Position numbers and translations under genes: made by a program
Part shown: piece by piece, positions 35,801-45,155 of the stretch
Layout: each line of letters opens with the position of its first letter
How positions within the stretch are numbered: position 1 is the first letter of the stretch
Notes under the pieces: generated by a model
What the model was told of the DNA's origin: nothing
Seen by the model: only the letters and a program-made list of their open reading frames with translations
Databases searched by the model: none
DNA from: Vampirovibrio chlorellavorus
Lineage (GTDB): Bacteria > Cyanobacteriota > Vampirovibrionia > Vampirovibrionales > Vampirovibrionaceae
Reading direction: 5' to 3'
Length of the DNA: 64,000 bases
Assembly (NCBI GenBank): GCA_003149345.1
Contig: QFWI01000008.1
Coordinates: 744,001 to 808,000 of the forward strand

Positions 35801-36102
35801 GCGTAGGCCGTATTCAGGGCCGTTTGCCCGCCCATGGTGGGCAGCAAGGCGCAAGGGCGTTCTTTTTCGATAATGGCCGCCACCATTTCCGGGGTAATGG
35901 GCTCTACGTAGGTCTGATCGGCCATCTCTGGATCGGTCATGATGGTGGCCGGGTTGGAGTTGACCAAAACCACCTGGTAGCCTGCCTGCTTCAAAGCCCG
36001 ACAGGCCTGAGAACCGGAGTAATCGAACTCACACGCTTGCCCGATGATAATGGGCCCGGCCCCGATGATGAGGATTTTGCGCAGGTCAGTCCGTTGGGGC
36101 AT
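32839..36102 (-). CDS. carB: Carbamoyl-phosphate synthase large subunit
   Basis: A 1087-residue enzyme with the full duplicated architecture: two ATP-grasp halves (about 1-400 and 550-935), an oligomerisation region between them, and a C-terminal MGS-like allosteric domain. Motifs include [17 protein letters not shown] near the start, [35 protein letters not shown] at the second half and [18 protein letters not shown]. It makes carbamoyl phosphate from bicarbonate, ATP and ammonia delivered by CarA, for pyrimidine and arginine synthesis. AGGAG precedes the ATG. It is divergent from carA rather than in the usual carAB operon. Confidence 0.98.
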   Translation of the reverse strand: MPQRTDLRKILIIGAGPIIIGQACEFDYSGSQACRALKQAGYQVVLVNSNPATIMTDPEMADQTYVEPITPEMVAAIIEKERPCALLPTMGGQTALNTAYALYNDGTLEKYGVELIGANFKAIHTAEDREAFKQLVEGIGLEVLASHTVHSVEEAMSKGQALGFPLIIRTGFTLGGSGGAVVYDAEGLRKAAEKGIQESPVQQLLLEESALGWKEYEFELMRDSRDNVVIVCSVENVDPMGVHTGDSITVAPAQTLSDKEYHTLRNASIDIIRAVGVDAGGCNIQFAVHPKTGRVVVIEMNPRVSRSSALVSKATGIPIAKISAKLAVGLTLDEITNDITQTTPASFEPALDYVVTKIPRFSFEKFPGSLTDLSPQMKSVGEVMAIGRTFQESLQKALRSLEIGLDGFTFKPQTDDPEVGDTKALKTLLKRPEERRIRWIYHALHQQMPVAELARITGWDPWFLENLRELVETEQALRQAVAHSPQALLPDALLMKAARQGFSASQISQLLPTVSEAVAQQLDRLRTQPVFNAVDTCAGEFEAFTPYYYSTAHSAENEAKSGDLDKQKVVIIGGGPNRIGQGIEFDYCCVHSAMALQQLGYEAVMVNSNPETVSTDYDISDRLYFEPLTPDTMLNILHQEKPLGVIAQLGGQTPLKLAKPLEDAGYSLLGTSVDSIDLAENRQRFGDLLARLNLRSPESGTARSVEEALAISRRIGYPLIARPSYILGGRAMQIFYSEARLVQYLNEVVHVEPDYPVLVERFLEDAMEVDVDAVSDGQETLVAAILQHIEQAGVHSGDSACVWPAQTISDQMLEEIEQTTHRLAVALNIRGLLNIQFALKDGKLYVLEVNPRASRTVPFVCKATGIPLVQMATRLMLGESLTAVKTLLPTSQPKHVAVKVPVFPFNKFKGSDPKLGPEMKSTGEVMGIDASFALAFAKAHIAANNKLPLSGSVFISVNDMDKAKTVPVAEQLHRLGFTLTATAGTAAFFEQVGLPVQALRKKHEGSPNAEELIKQGAISLVINTPVGEEARLDDSYIRKAALEFQVPLVTTIGGAKALAEGIESRQQGRFSVRSLQEYLCQATPAVV

Positions 36103-36188
36103 GGTTGTCTCTCTCCTGGGGTTGGCCGAGTTTGAGGCTGCAAGAAAGGGCGAGGTAACAAATTCTCAAACAAGGAGGGTTCAGCGGT

Positions 36189-36216
36189 TTGTCAAATTCT
36201 ATCTTCCTGAGATAAT
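36189..36216 (+). promoter_or_regulatory. Possible promoter of carA
   Basis: TTGTCA at 36189-36194 and GATAAT at 36211-36216 with a 16-base spacer, in the 263-bp region between divergent carB and carA. The leader to the carA ATG would be about 140 bases, long enough for leader-based control, although no clear attenuator hairpin was seen. Confidence 0.45.
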
Positions 36217-36365
36217 CCCCTTCAAGCGATTTGTAATACTTTGTCACCGAATGAAATCCGCTTTGTTCGGTCAGCGGAAGCGTTCTAGCAATTCAGGTTC
36301 CGACAAGGCCAATCGCATTGACTCATTTCCCTCCTCAATTCTTTCCGTGATGGAGCGCCGCACCG

Positions 36366-37520
36366 ATGCCAAACACGCCGACCTGTGACTCATCCGAACA
36401 AAAGGCATTGCCTGCCCGCCTGGTGCTGGAAGACGGCAGCGTTTACCACGGACACTCCATTGGCGTGCCGGGCACCACCTTGGGCGAGCTGGTCTTCAAT
36501 ACTTCCGCCACCGGCTATCAGGAAATTTTGACCGATCCCAGCTACCGGGGCCAAATGGTCCTAATGACCTACCCGGAAATCGGAAACTATGGCATCAGTT
36601 CTCACGATTTTGAATCCGCCCATATCAATGCGGTGGGTTTGGTGGTGAGCCGACTCAGCCCTTTTACCAGTTCCTGGCGCTCGGAATTTTCCTTGCAAGA
36701 GTTTTTGGTCAAAAACAAGGTGGTGGGCATCGAAGGGGTGGATACCCGAGCCATTACTCGTAAAATCCGGGAGAAGGGCACCCTGAAGGCGGGCATTACC
36801 ACCGAAGCCATCGCCGATGTCGAGTTTATCCGGCAAGTGCAAGCCCAACCCGGCTTTGAAGAACTGGATATGATCAGTCAGGTGACTACCATCGAACCGT
36901 ACACCATCCGCACGGAAAATCCAGTGTCGGCCATTCGGGTGCAAAAGCTGGTGGTGGTGGACTACGGCATCAAGGCTAGCATTCTGCACTACTTGCAACA
37001 ATACGTGGAAGAAATTGTGGTGCTGCCTGCCCACTGTGACTTTGAGCAAATCGTGGCGCTGCGGCCTCAGGGCGTTCTGCTTTCCAATGGGCCGGGGGAT
37101 CCGGCGGTGTTGCATGAGGCGGTGCGTATGGCCCGCCAACTGGTGGACAGTGGCATGCCCACCTTTGGGATTTGTTTGGGACACCAGATTTTGGGGTTGG
37201 CCTGCGGGGCCAAGGTCTCCAAAATGCGTTTTGGGCACCACGGGGGCAATCACCCGGTCAAAGACATGCTGTTGGATAAAGTGTTTATCACCAGCCAAAA
37301 CCACGGCTACTGCGTGGAGTTTGACCAGTTCCCTGAAGATCGGCTGATGGTCACCCATATCAACCTGAACGATCAGAGCATTGAAGGCTTTCAACACCGA
37401 GACGTTCCGGTCATGAGCGTCCAGTTTCACCCGGAAGCCAGTCCGGGTCCGCATGACGCCAACTACATTTTTGAACGCTTTATGCGCACCGCCGTTGAAA
37501 GCAGTGTTGCTGCCGTATAA
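36366..37520 (+). CDS. carA: Carbamoyl-phosphate synthase small subunit
   Basis: A 384-residue glutamine amidotransferase subunit. The N-terminal CPSase domain has LVLEDGSVYHGHSIG and VFNTSATGYQEILTDPSY. The C-terminal class I amidotransferase domain has the nucleophile Cys270 in FGICLGHQILG and the HPE of QFHPEASPGPHD. It hydrolyses glutamine and channels ammonia to CarB. It is transcribed divergently from carB, so both would share a control region. Confidence 0.98.
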   Translation: MPNTPTCDSSEQKALPARLVLEDGSVYHGHSIGVPGTTLGELVFNTSATGYQEILTDPSYRGQMVLMTYPEIGNYGISSHDFESAHINAVGLVVSRLSPFTSSWRSEFSLQEFLVKNKVVGIEGVDTRAITRKIREKGTLKAGITTEAIADVEFIRQVQAQPGFEELDMISQVTTIEPYTIRTENPVSAIRVQKLVVVDYGIKASILHYLQQYVEEIVVLPAHCDFEQIVALRPQGVLLSNGPGDPAVLHEAVRMARQLVDSGMPTFGICLGHQILGLACGAKVSKMRFGHHGGNHPVKDMLLDKVFITSQNHGYCVEFDQFPEDRLMVTHINLNDQSIEGFQHRDVPVMSVQFHPEASPGPHDANYIFERFMRTAVESSVAAV

Positions 37521-37550
37521 AAGTCGTGTAAAAACCGAGCCTGACAAACT

Positions 37551-38972
37551 CTAGAAAGAGGCCGCCGCTGGACTCTCCATAGCGTCGTCCAGGATCGGCA
37601 AACGGTTGACGATGCTCAGGAACTTTCCGTTGGGTGCCCGCGGAATGTGTTCGACCTCCTCCACCACAATCCCCATGCGCTCAGAGGTATTTTCCCGGGC
37701 ATTTCGGATCAGCCTGTTACGGTCTTCCTCCGTAAAGCCAGGCCCCACCACGACTTTAAGAATCAGACAGGCCGTATCCTCCTGATAAAGCTGACCTTCC
37801 AAGATATTGGCTACGCCATGGAAAATATGGTTGGCCGCCGAAATGTGGTAGCCCTCCGGTGTCACAATAAAGTCACAGTTACGTCCGTCAATGGCTGCCA
37901 CCGTGCGGAAATGACTCCCACAGTCACAAAATTGCCCGGGATTGACCCTGACCCAATCACCGGTTCTGTACCGAATCAAAGGCATCACCGCATTGAAGAG
38001 ATGGGTACCGGCAATTTCAAAGTTTGGCCCCTTGGGAATCAACTCCACCAGCGAGTAATCTTCCTGAATGTGGTAAGTGCCTTTTTGGCAATGGGCAATG
38101 GCTGCCACACGCTCTGCCTGCCCATACCAGTCATACACCTGCGTCTGAAAGGTTTCCTCAATAAAGCGCCTGACACCCGGCGCCAGAATTTCAGATGAGG
38201 TGAACACCGCCTCAAATTGATAGCTGATTTTATGACGCCGAAAGTACCGGGCCAGCGCATAGGCATTGGACGGATAAGCCGACAGAATTTGAGGCTGAAA
38301 ATCCAGGATTTGTCGCAGGTAGGCTTGCGCCGTTTGATCATTCAAATGAAAGCCACACATCAGCAGCTCCTGGTTGGCTGGATTCAATCGCCAAAAGGGA
38401 GGATCTGACTGGCGCATAGGCACCACTACCTCTCCACGCAGGGTAATCCGCCGTGTTCCCGGCTGACACTTCATTCTCCACTGTCGCCAAACGGCGGCGT
38501 TCTCAAAGTTAATGGCCTCGAAACTGCGAACAAACTGCGCGGGACTGCCGGTGGTTCCACTGGTCTTGGCCACTTTACACAAAAAATTCCGCTTTTTTCT
38601 GGAAATCAGCTTATCAAAGTTCGCCACCACCAAGGCCTTGGTCAAATAGGGCAGTTTTCTCAAATCGGCGGCAGACTGAATGGCCTCAGGCTTCAGTTTC
38701 AGGCTCGAAAATAAATCCCGATAGTAGGGGATATCCCGATACGCTTCTCGCACAATCTGTTGCAAACGCTGGTTCTGGAAAGCCTGAAGGCCTTGGGGAG
38801 ACAGTGTTGCGTTATTTTGCAAAAGCCGGGAGTAATGATCAAAACAGATTCCATAACGGTACCAATGCCTGACCCAACATTCCAGGGCGAGCAGTTTATG
38901 AGGCTTCCAGTTCAACAACATCCCCCAAACTCTCCTGCTTAAAGCCTTTAGCGGCTGACGTGCGTTATTCAC
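37551..38972 (-). CDS. CapK/phenylacetate-CoA-ligase-like adenylate-forming protein
   Basis: A 473-residue member of the adenylate-forming superfamily in the CapK/coenzyme F390 synthetase-like group. The P-loop-like AMP motif SGTTGSP is at residues 138-144, DWYGQAERVA is in the middle and YRTGDWV is near 325, followed by a small C-terminal lid domain. A CxC/H pattern (FCDCGSHF) may bind metal. The group activates a carboxylic acid as an acyl-adenylate and is often found in polysaccharide or lipid clusters; the substrate is unknown. Confidence 0.85.
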   Translation of the reverse strand: MNNARQPLKALSRRVWGMLLNWKPHKLLALECWVRHWYRYGICFDHYSRLLQNNATLSPQGLQAFQNQRLQQIVREAYRDIPYYRDLFSSLKLKPEAIQSAADLRKLPYLTKALVVANFDKLISRKKRNFLCKVAKTSGTTGSPAQFVRSFEAINFENAAVWRQWRMKCQPGTRRITLRGEVVVPMRQSDPPFWRLNPANQELLMCGFHLNDQTAQAYLRQILDFQPQILSAYPSNAYALARYFRRHKISYQFEAVFTSSEILAPGVRRFIEETFQTQVYDWYGQAERVAAIAHCQKGTYHIQEDYSLVELIPKGPNFEIAGTHLFNAVMPLIRYRTGDWVRVNPGQFCDCGSHFRTVAAIDGRNCDFIVTPEGYHISAANHIFHGVANILEGQLYQEDTACLILKVVVGPGFTEEDRNRLIRNARENTSERMGIVVEEVEHIPRAPNGKFLSIVNRLPILDDAMESPAAASF

Positions 38973-39176
38973 TCACCCCTGATTCTTCCCCGTAATAGGC
39001 AAGGCCACTATCCAAAATAAAGCGGCTAACCATTAAAAAGAACCGTAAAAAAGGACAGTGAATTTTATTTGTTTATTAAACTGAAGCATTCCAACAGTTA
39101 CAATTATCCACCCGGAAAGCAATCTCCACCCACGCCGACAATTGACACACGGCACTCAAAGCGAAATCCCTTGAGC

Positions 39177-39737
39177 TTACCCTTCGCTGGATGAATCCGT
39201 ATCAAACCGGCGTATAGAAATAGCGGTATCACCGTACAGTTTACGGGTAAAGCCTTCCAACGTCTCATCCCGGCTGCCATGCTCCACAATCATGAGCCCC
39301 CCCGGTTTGAGCCACCCGTTTTTCTGACATTGCGCCACCAGCTCGGGCAGCGCTTTAAAGCCATAAGGCGGATCGGCAAACACAAAATCAAAAGGCTCTT
39401 CCCGGCAGGGCTTTTTCATCAAGCCAAAGGCATCGCAAGGAACCACTTTTACCTCTTTTTCGCTCAGGCCAATATGGGTAAAATTTTTGCGAATGACTCG
39501 GCACTGTTCCGCATCCTGCTCAATGGCCAGTACAAAATCAGCCCCTCTACTCAACGCTTCCAGCCCCATAATGCCGGAACCGGCAAAAAGATCCAGAAAA
39601 CGACAGCCCGGCAATTGCATTTGCAACTTGTTAAAAATGCTTTCCCGCATTAAGGAGGTGGTGGGTCGAATTTGCTTGTTGCGCGGGGGAGAGTCAACGC
39701 TGCGTCCCCGGTACTTGCCGCTGGTCACACGAATCAT
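39177..39737 (-). CDS. rsmD: 16S rRNA (guanine(966)-N(2))-methyltransferase
   Basis: A 186-residue protein with the RsmD layout: N-terminal RVTSGKYRGR and RPTTSLMRESIFN, SAM motif I DLFAGSG at 49-55, and the catalytic ADPPYGF at about 121-127. It methylates N2 of G966 in 16S rRNA within the assembled 30S subunit. Length is normal. No strong ribosome binding site precedes the ATG, but the start agrees with the family. Confidence 0.95.
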   Translation of the reverse strand: MIRVTSGKYRGRSVDSPPRNKQIRPTTSLMRESIFNKLQMQLPGCRFLDLFAGSGIMGLEALSRGADFVLAIEQDAEQCRVIRKNFTHIGLSEKEVKVVPCDAFGLMKKPCREEPFDFVFADPPYGFKALPELVAQCQKNGWLKPGGLMIVEHGSRDETLEGFTRKLYGDTAISIRRFDTDSSSEG

Positions 39738-39824
39738 GGGGTGAAAAAACCGATCTCTTGGTTGCTAATGGGTCTGTTACTAATGGGTAAACGTCCTTCG
39801 ACAGAGAAAAGTAGAAATAGAGGG

Positions 39825-40541
39825 TTAGAAAAAGGCAAAGACATCCAGCCACCCCGCCGCCTGAGCAATTAACAAAGCGCCACCCAGAATAAAAACAAGG
39901 GCGCTCATCCGGGTGATGACCGAACCCACCTGACGAAAGCGGGCCATCTGCTTGATCAATCCCGTGAATAAGCCAACCACCAGCAACAACATGGACTGGC
40001 CCAAGGCGTAGCTAAACAGGCTGGCTCCACCCAGCGCCCAGTTGCTCTCTCGGCTGATAAAGCCCAGGATGGCGGTTAGAAAGGGCGTACCACAGGGTGA
40101 AGAGGCCGCCCCAAAGGCCGCCCCCAAAACAATGGGGGCCATCCAGGAACCGGCCCTGTTTTCTGGCAGGCGGGTCACAAACTGAGGGAGAGGAAGCTGG
40201 ATCAGCTCCAGCAATTGCAGCCCCATCACAATGGCCAGGATTCCCAGAAAATAGTACCAGCCACTGCCCACCAAGGCTGCCATGGCCGTTCCCAGAACAC
40301 TGGCCAGTATGCCCAAGCCGGTTAAGACCAGGGCAAAGCCCACCATAAACAACAAAATTTGCCGCAGAATGGCCAGCTTACTGGTGGCCGTGTAGCCGCC
40401 CACGTATCCCACCAGCACCGGCAACATGCCCACGGTGCAGGGCAAGAGAGAGCTCATTACCCCGCCCAGAAAGGCCAGCAAGAGAACAGTCAGTGAGTGC
40501 TGGCTCAGGGCGGTCAGAAACAGGGTTTGCAACTCAGGCAT
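39825..40541 (-). CDS. ccdA: CcdA/DsbD-type thiol-disulfide membrane transporter
   Basis: About 238 residues with six predicted membrane helices. The two conserved cysteines are in SSLLPCTVGMLPVLVGYVGG (first helix) and ASSPCGTPFLTAILGF (fourth helix), the pair that shuttles electrons across the membrane in CcdA/DsbD. It would pass reducing power from cytoplasmic thioredoxin to extracytoplasmic proteins, for cytochrome c maturation or disulfide repair. ATG 40541 is preferred over an upstream in-frame TTG. A membrane-anchored thioredoxin-like gene lies directly upstream on the same strand. Confidence 0.9.
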   Translation of the reverse strand: MPELQTLFLTALSQHSLTVLLLAFLGGVMSSLLPCTVGMLPVLVGYVGGYTATSKLAILRQILLFMVGFALVLTGLGILASVLGTAMAALVGSGWYYFLGILAIVMGLQLLELIQLPLPQFVTRLPENRAGSWMAPIVLGAAFGAASSPCGTPFLTAILGFISRESNWALGGASLFSYALGQSMLLLVVGLFTGLIKQMARFRQVGSVITRMSALVFILGGALLIAQAAGWLDVFAFF

Positions 40542-40647
40542 AAGTAGGGTCTCAGGGCATTGATCCGTTATCAGGGCATTTACCCAGGGGGGTACAGAAG
40601 CATAGGCGGTCGCCAAAACCGGGGGACTAGTTGCTACCGGGAAATGC

Positions 40648-41190
40648 TTACCGGGAAACTTTTTTGACCGGAGAGGGCGAAGACAAACTGGCGCCTTCCA
40701 AGGTTTTCAAGGCCTCGGCAAGTACTTCCGGTGACTGAAAATTATACAGGACATTCTGAATTTCCCCACCCGGGGCGATGAACACCATGAGGGGCACGGA
40801 AACCGGTTTGAAGGCGCGTAATATGGCTGGCGCCTTCTGCTGATCCTCGGTAATATCCAGTTTTCGATAGGTCACCCCAGGGTACTGACGGGTCAGTCGG
40901 GTTAAAACCGGGGCCAAGCGCTGACAATCGTGGCAAAAACGGGAACTGAAGACCAACAAGGTAGGCCTAACCGCCGATTCCGGGAGTACCTGCCTCACTT
41001 CAGCAGGCTTGACCTTGCGTACTCCCACAAACAGGGCATCATTCAACACCGGCTTCCCCTTGGCCTCCGCCGTGGCCATTTGCTCAAAGCCCCCACGGTA
41101 CCATTGAAAGCAGGCAGCAAGCAAAACCGTGAACCCAAAAACCAGCAGGAGACGGGTTTTGTTTTGATCGGCTAAAAAATGAGGGGTCAT
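40648..41190 (-). CDS. Membrane-anchored thioredoxin-like protein
   Basis: A 180-residue protein with an N-terminal anchor (LLLVFGFTVLLAACF) and a thioredoxin fold. The active site CHDC is at residues 86-89, within LLVFSSRFCHDCQRLAPVL, and the cis-Pro is in VSVPLMVFI. It would face the periplasm. It is adjacent to the CcdA-type gene, which likely keeps it reduced. CHDC is a variant of the CxxC active site rather than the canonical CGPC. Confidence 0.88.
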   Translation of the reverse strand: MTPHFLADQNKTRLLLVFGFTVLLAACFQWYRGGFEQMATAEAKGKPVLNDALFVGVRKVKPAEVRQVLPESAVRPTLLVFSSRFCHDCQRLAPVLTRLTRQYPGVTYRKLDITEDQQKAPAILRAFKPVSVPLMVFIAPGGEIQNVLYNFQSPEVLAEALKTLEGASLSSPSPVKKVSR

Positions 41191-41870
41191 GACAAGGATT
41201 TCTCCATCAAGCAGGTGTCACTATTCATAGTAAAGCAATGAGTGCTTCTTCTCAAGCTGGCATCTATATATAAACGAGCCCAGCGACTCAAATGATCGTT
41301 TTTATATTTTTAAATAATAAAATAAAATGTTTTTAAAACAAAAAAGCTCAAAACTGCAGGAGAAGCACTTTTAAGATTAAATCAAGTCGCTAACAAACTA
41401 TTTTATTTTTTTATATTTACACAAACGGCTATCACCCATTAGAATAGATTTATATTCATTAAGAACAATAATTGATTTAAAAATCCATTTTTCTAATAAA
41501 CAAGTTAAGATATATTAATAAGTTTTCGTAAGTTATGGTTAGCTAAAAAAGGGGTTCGTTTACAGTCGTTTGGGAATGTCAAGAGAGGTGTGGAATTAGT
41601 AACAATGTCTAATAACAATCATTCGCATGTCAAAGAAAAACAAAGAGTGTTAAAATACTGAATCTACGGAAGCAATAGAACGATTATCAAACATTTACAT
41701 CACGTTACATTACAAGCACCACTAACACAAAAATTGATTGGATCTCTTTTAAGCAACTGAAGGGTCAATAAGGTCCCGGCAGATTGTTAGATTCAGGAAT
41801 TGCCCTACCGGCAACTCTTGGGAGGAGGTTGTTATGTAACGGTTACATTTTCGGGAGGGAATTGTTTCAA
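41191..41870. other. A+T-rich intergenic region upstream of HEAT-repeat gene
   Basis: About 680 bp, strongly A+T-rich from 41280 to 41720, with no supportable coding frame. It contains several sigma70-like -10 sequences (for example TAAAAT at about 41651) and a GGAGG ribosome binding site at the right end. The length and composition, in front of a gene with strongly biased codons, suggest a complex promoter region. A small RNA cannot be excluded. Confidence 0.45.
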
Positions 41871-42728
41871 ATGGCAACTACTACCGGCACCAAAAAAGAA
41901 AAAGCAGTTAAATCTTTCGACGAACTTCTGGAAGAGCTTCAAAACAGCCCTTCCGAGAAAACCCGTTACAACGCCGCCCGCATGTTGGGTGAGATGGGTG
42001 ATATGGCCGCTGTAGAACCGTTGATTGATGTTTTGAAAAATGACAAAAACGGTTCGGTTCGTCTCTACGCAGCCCGCGCTTTGGGTGAACTGGGTGACCC
42101 CTCCGCGACTATTCCGTTGATCGAGTCGCTTCGCGAAGATCGCAACGTGGATGTGCGCGTTCGTGCCGCCCGTGCCCTGGGTCGCCTCGGTGGCGTGGAA
42201 GTGGTTCTTCCTCTGGTGGAAGCCCTCAGTGACAGCAACAGCCAGGTTTGTATGACCGCTGCCGACGCTTTGATTGAAATTGGCGATATCGCGGTAACCC
42301 CGTTGATTGAAAGCCTTTCTCACGAAAAAGTGAACGTGCGTTGTGATGCCACCCGTGCCCTGGGCGAATTGGGTGACGCCTCCGCTGTTGACGCGCTGAT
42401 CAGCGTGCTGACCGATGAATGGGTCAATGTTCGTATCTACGCAGTCCAATCTCTGGGTAAACTGGGTGACAAGCGTGCGGTTCCTCACTTGATCGATGTT
42501 CTGGAAAACGAATCCGAGAACGATCTGGTGCGTGCTGGCGCTGGCGCCGCCTTGGGTATGCTGAAAGATCCCAAAGCGTTGCTCCCCCTGCGGAACCTGA
42601 TCATGAAAGCCGAAGAACTCGGTGAGATCGAAGATACCGCACTGAAAGCCTACAAAATGATTATGGCCGCCAACTGGAAAACCGTCCCCGGCGCTAACTA
42701 CAAAAAAGCCCCGGTCGGTCAAAAGTAG
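41871..42728 (+). CDS. HEAT-repeat protein (PBS-lyase type)
   Basis: A 285-residue protein consisting of about eight HEAT-like repeats of 31 residues. Each has the form RxxAARALGELGDPSAxxPLIExLxD, which is the EZ_HEAT/PBS-lyase repeat found in phycobilin lyase families and many scaffolds. The N-terminus is a short Lys-rich segment. Such proteins form curved binding surfaces; the partner is unknown. Start at ATG 41871, after GGGAGGG. The codons are unusually restricted compared with neighbours (GGT, CGT, CTG and GTT favoured), suggesting high expression. A strong terminator follows. Confidence 0.9.
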   Translation: MATTTGTKKEKAVKSFDELLEELQNSPSEKTRYNAARMLGEMGDMAAVEPLIDVLKNDKNGSVRLYAARALGELGDPSATIPLIESLREDRNVDVRVRAARALGRLGGVEVVLPLVEALSDSNSQVCMTAADALIEIGDIAVTPLIESLSHEKVNVRCDATRALGELGDASAVDALISVLTDEWVNVRIYAVQSLGKLGDKRAVPHLIDVLENESENDLVRAGAGAALGMLKDPKALLPLRNLIMKAEELGEIEDTALKAYKMIMAANWKTVPGANYKKAPVGQK

Positions 42729-42783
42729 CCCCATTTCATTCAAGGCTCTCCCGTTTATTGTGACCGTAGAGAGTTCTCATCTT

Positions 42784-42818
42784 AAAAAACCTCCGCTTTT
42801 ATCCGGCGGAGGTTTTTT
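42784..42818 (+). terminator. Intrinsic terminator after HEAT-repeat gene
   Basis: AAAAAACCTCCGC pairs with GCGGAGGTTTTTT across a 9-base loop, with a run of six T. It isolates the HEAT gene as a single transcription unit. Confidence 0.93.
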
Positions 42819-42880
42819 GTGTTTCCGAACATAAAGAATGACTTGCGAAAAACAACTGTTTAATTTGAAATAGTAGTTCA

Positions 42881-43687
42881 ATGACAACCATATCGACCCA
42901 CCCTTACCCCGCAGCATCTCCTACCGCAGAGGGCAACCATCCCCGTCTGTTTATTTTGCTGCCCGCCTTCAACGAGGGGGCCGCCCTGACCCAACTCGCC
43001 GCCACTTTCGGGCCCGCCCTTCTCAAGAGTGGCCCCTTTCAGATCCTGGTGGTGGATGACGGAAGCACCGACGACTCTATGTCCATCCTGGAAGCCGCTC
43101 GCGTTCCGCATGTCGATATCATTCGGCACCCGCAAAACAAGGGGCTGGGGGAGGCGGTGAAAACCGGCTTTCTGGTGGCTTTAGAGCGGGCCAATCCCAA
43201 CGATATCATTGCGGTTATGGATTCCGACGGCACCCACAGTCCCTACCTGATGGAGCGCATGATTCAGCTGATTCAGGAAGGCAACGACGTGGTGGTGGCC
43301 TCTCGCTACCGCTACGGCTCTCAAGTCGTGGGGCTGGATTGGTTCCGCACCCTACTCAGCCATGGCTCCAGCTGGGTATTTCGCCTGACCACACCCATCT
43401 TTAATATCAAGGACTACACTTGCGGGTTTCGCTTGTACCGGGCCAGTATTCTGCAAAAAGCATTTCAGACTTATGGCGATCGCTTTATCACCGAATCAGG
43501 CTTTGCCTGCATGGCCGAAATCATTATCAAGCTCAACAAACTGGGCGCATTGTTTTGCGAAGTACCCATGATCCTGCGCTACGATCAAAAAATCAGCACC
43601 TCCAAAATTAAAATTGCCCGCACCGTTCTGCGTTCCCTGAATCTGGTACGTCGCAGCGCCACCGGCTCATACAGGCAACATTCATGA
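42881..43687 (+). CDS. Family 2 glycosyltransferase (dolichol-phosphate mannose synthase-like)
   Basis: A 268-residue GT2 enzyme with LFILLPAFNEGAALTQL, LVVDDGSTDDS, NKGLGEAVKTGF and the DxD motif in AVMDSDGTHSP. The later DYTCGFRLYRASIL and FACMAEIIIKL elements are typical of DPM1-like polyprenyl-phosphate sugar transferases. It lacks the C-terminal membrane segments of the longer forms. It probably charges a polyprenyl phosphate with a sugar for the membrane glycosyltransferase encoded next, whose ATG overlaps its stop by 4 bases. Confidence 0.92.
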   Translation: MTTISTHPYPAASPTAEGNHPRLFILLPAFNEGAALTQLAATFGPALLKSGPFQILVVDDGSTDDSMSILEAARVPHVDIIRHPQNKGLGEAVKTGFLVALERANPNDIIAVMDSDGTHSPYLMERMIQLIQEGNDVVVASRYRYGSQVVGLDWFRTLLSHGSSWVFRLTTPIFNIKDYTCGFRLYRASILQKAFQTYGDRFITESGFACMAEIIIKLNKLGALFCEVPMILRYDQKISTSKIKIARTVLRSLNLVRRSATGSYRQHS

Positions 43688-45111
43688 TCGATGCGTTTGA
43701 AAGCCTGTGGGGCACGGCCATTTTATACGGCTTGGGATGGTTGGTGGCATTGTGGTTTGGCTGGAAAGTGACGTGCGCTTTTTGGGCTGAAAAAACAGGA
43801 CGGTGGGCCTGGTTCATGGTGGGCTTGGGCTTGCTGCTCCGGCTGGGCTGGATTGCCTGGACTCAGCCTGACCCCATCAGCGATTATGAAGGCTATTGGA
43901 CAATTGCCGCCCAACTGGCCGGTGGCGATTGGACGTTTGATAACATCGACAAGCATCCCGGTATTATTTTGCTCTTGACCTACGGCCGCATGCTGTGGGG
44001 TAACAGCTACTGGCCCGCCTGGATTTTCAATCTGGCGCTGAGCGGGTGGGTCATGATGCTTCTCTACTTATTGGCGAAACGTCTCAGCGACAAGCGGGCC
44101 GTCGCCCTAGCCGCCCTGGCTTTGGCCGCTTTTCAACCTCAATTAATTGCCTATTCGGCCTTGCTGGCCTCGGAATTGCCCACCTTATACCTTTACCTCT
44201 TGCTCACCTGGCTCATTCTCGATGCTCAACGACAGTCAAGGGTCAATTGGCCCTACTGGGCAGGAACCGGGATTGTATTGTACTGTGCGGTTTTAACCCG
44301 TTCTACGGCACTGGTTTTTTTACCCCTGACAGCTCTCGTCATGCTCCTGTTTCGTCGCGCCCAGTGGCAATCCAGCCTGAAAGGGTTGCTCGTATTCGGG
44401 ACATCCGCCGGGCTGATGTTATCCACCTGGTTGTATCATCAGGCTTTACTGACGGGCCAGATTCAACTGTTCTGGGGCGGCGAAATCTGGTTGGTCTCCA
44501 CCACGCATTATGAGACCGAGAGTCGATTGGTTTCTCCACCCCGCTTACCGGGACTGAAAGAACGCATTGCGCAAGCCAGACTCGGAAAAAGCGGCCCCAC
44601 AGCCGAATTGGCCGAACTGGCCGAGGACAAGGCCTGGGCCATGAACATTATCAAGCAAGATCCCCTGCGCTATCTGGCAAGCGGCAACATCCGGCTTCGG
44701 CATATTTTATGGACAACCTCGGAGACGGGCATTCGGGACACCCAATGGGGATCAGCCCGCCTGATGCGGTATCCTGATAAAGCGATCACCCGCATGGCCG
44801 AAATCTCCAAGCACCTCTGGCGAGTGACGCTGATCCTGGGGCTTTTGGGCCTCATCGCCACAGTGACCCGGTGGCGTCAACTCTCAGCCACCGCAGGGGA
44901 AAGCCTGGTTCTCATCACCGGATTTTTAAGCATTTGGCTGGGCTTTCACTTCCTGATGGCCGTGGCCAGTGATCGCTGGGCCGTGCAAATTATTCCATTT
45001 ACCCTGATTTTTGCCGCCACCGGGATAGTCACCCTCGCCCACGGCTTGCAGGCCACGCTGGTGCGTTTCACTCCGTTAGTTTTTCCCGATAACCGCCCAT
45101 CCACCCGCTAA
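43684..45111 (+). CDS. Integral membrane glycosyltransferase (GT39/ArnT-like)
   Basis: A 475-residue protein with about ten hydrophobic segments. An early periplasmic loop carries acidic residues (DPISDYEGYW, in the position of the catalytic Asp/Glu of GT-C enzymes) followed by KHPG. The fold class is GT-C, as in ArnT and protein mannosyltransferases that use lipid-phosphate sugars. Overlap with the DPM1-like gene strongly implies a donor-transfer pair. The acceptor (lipid A, protein or polymer) cannot be told. Confidence 0.83.
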   Translation: MIDAFESLWGTAILYGLGWLVALWFGWKVTCAFWAEKTGRWAWFMVGLGLLLRLGWIAWTQPDPISDYEGYWTIAAQLAGGDWTFDNIDKHPGIILLLTYGRMLWGNSYWPAWIFNLALSGWVMMLLYLLAKRLSDKRAVALAALALAAFQPQLIAYSALLASELPTLYLYLLLTWLILDAQRQSRVNWPYWAGTGIVLYCAVLTRSTALVFLPLTALVMLLFRRAQWQSSLKGLLVFGTSAGLMLSTWLYHQALLTGQIQLFWGGEIWLVSTTHYETESRLVSPPRLPGLKERIAQARLGKSGPTAELAELAEDKAWAMNIIKQDPLRYLASGNIRLRHILWTTSETGIRDTQWGSARLMRYPDKAITRMAEISKHLWRVTLILGLLGLIATVTRWRQLSATAGESLVLITGFLSIWLGFHFLMAVASDRWAVQIIPFTLIFAATGIVTLAHGLQATLVRFTPLVFPDNRPSTR

Positions 45112-45155
45112 GTCGGAATCAGAAATCAGAACGCTGGAATCAAAACTATGCAGCG

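Noticed and set aside
34762..36135. 457-codon plus-strand frame opposite carB
   Set aside because: It is an antisense shadow of a highly conserved enzyme, produced by G+C-biased third positions.
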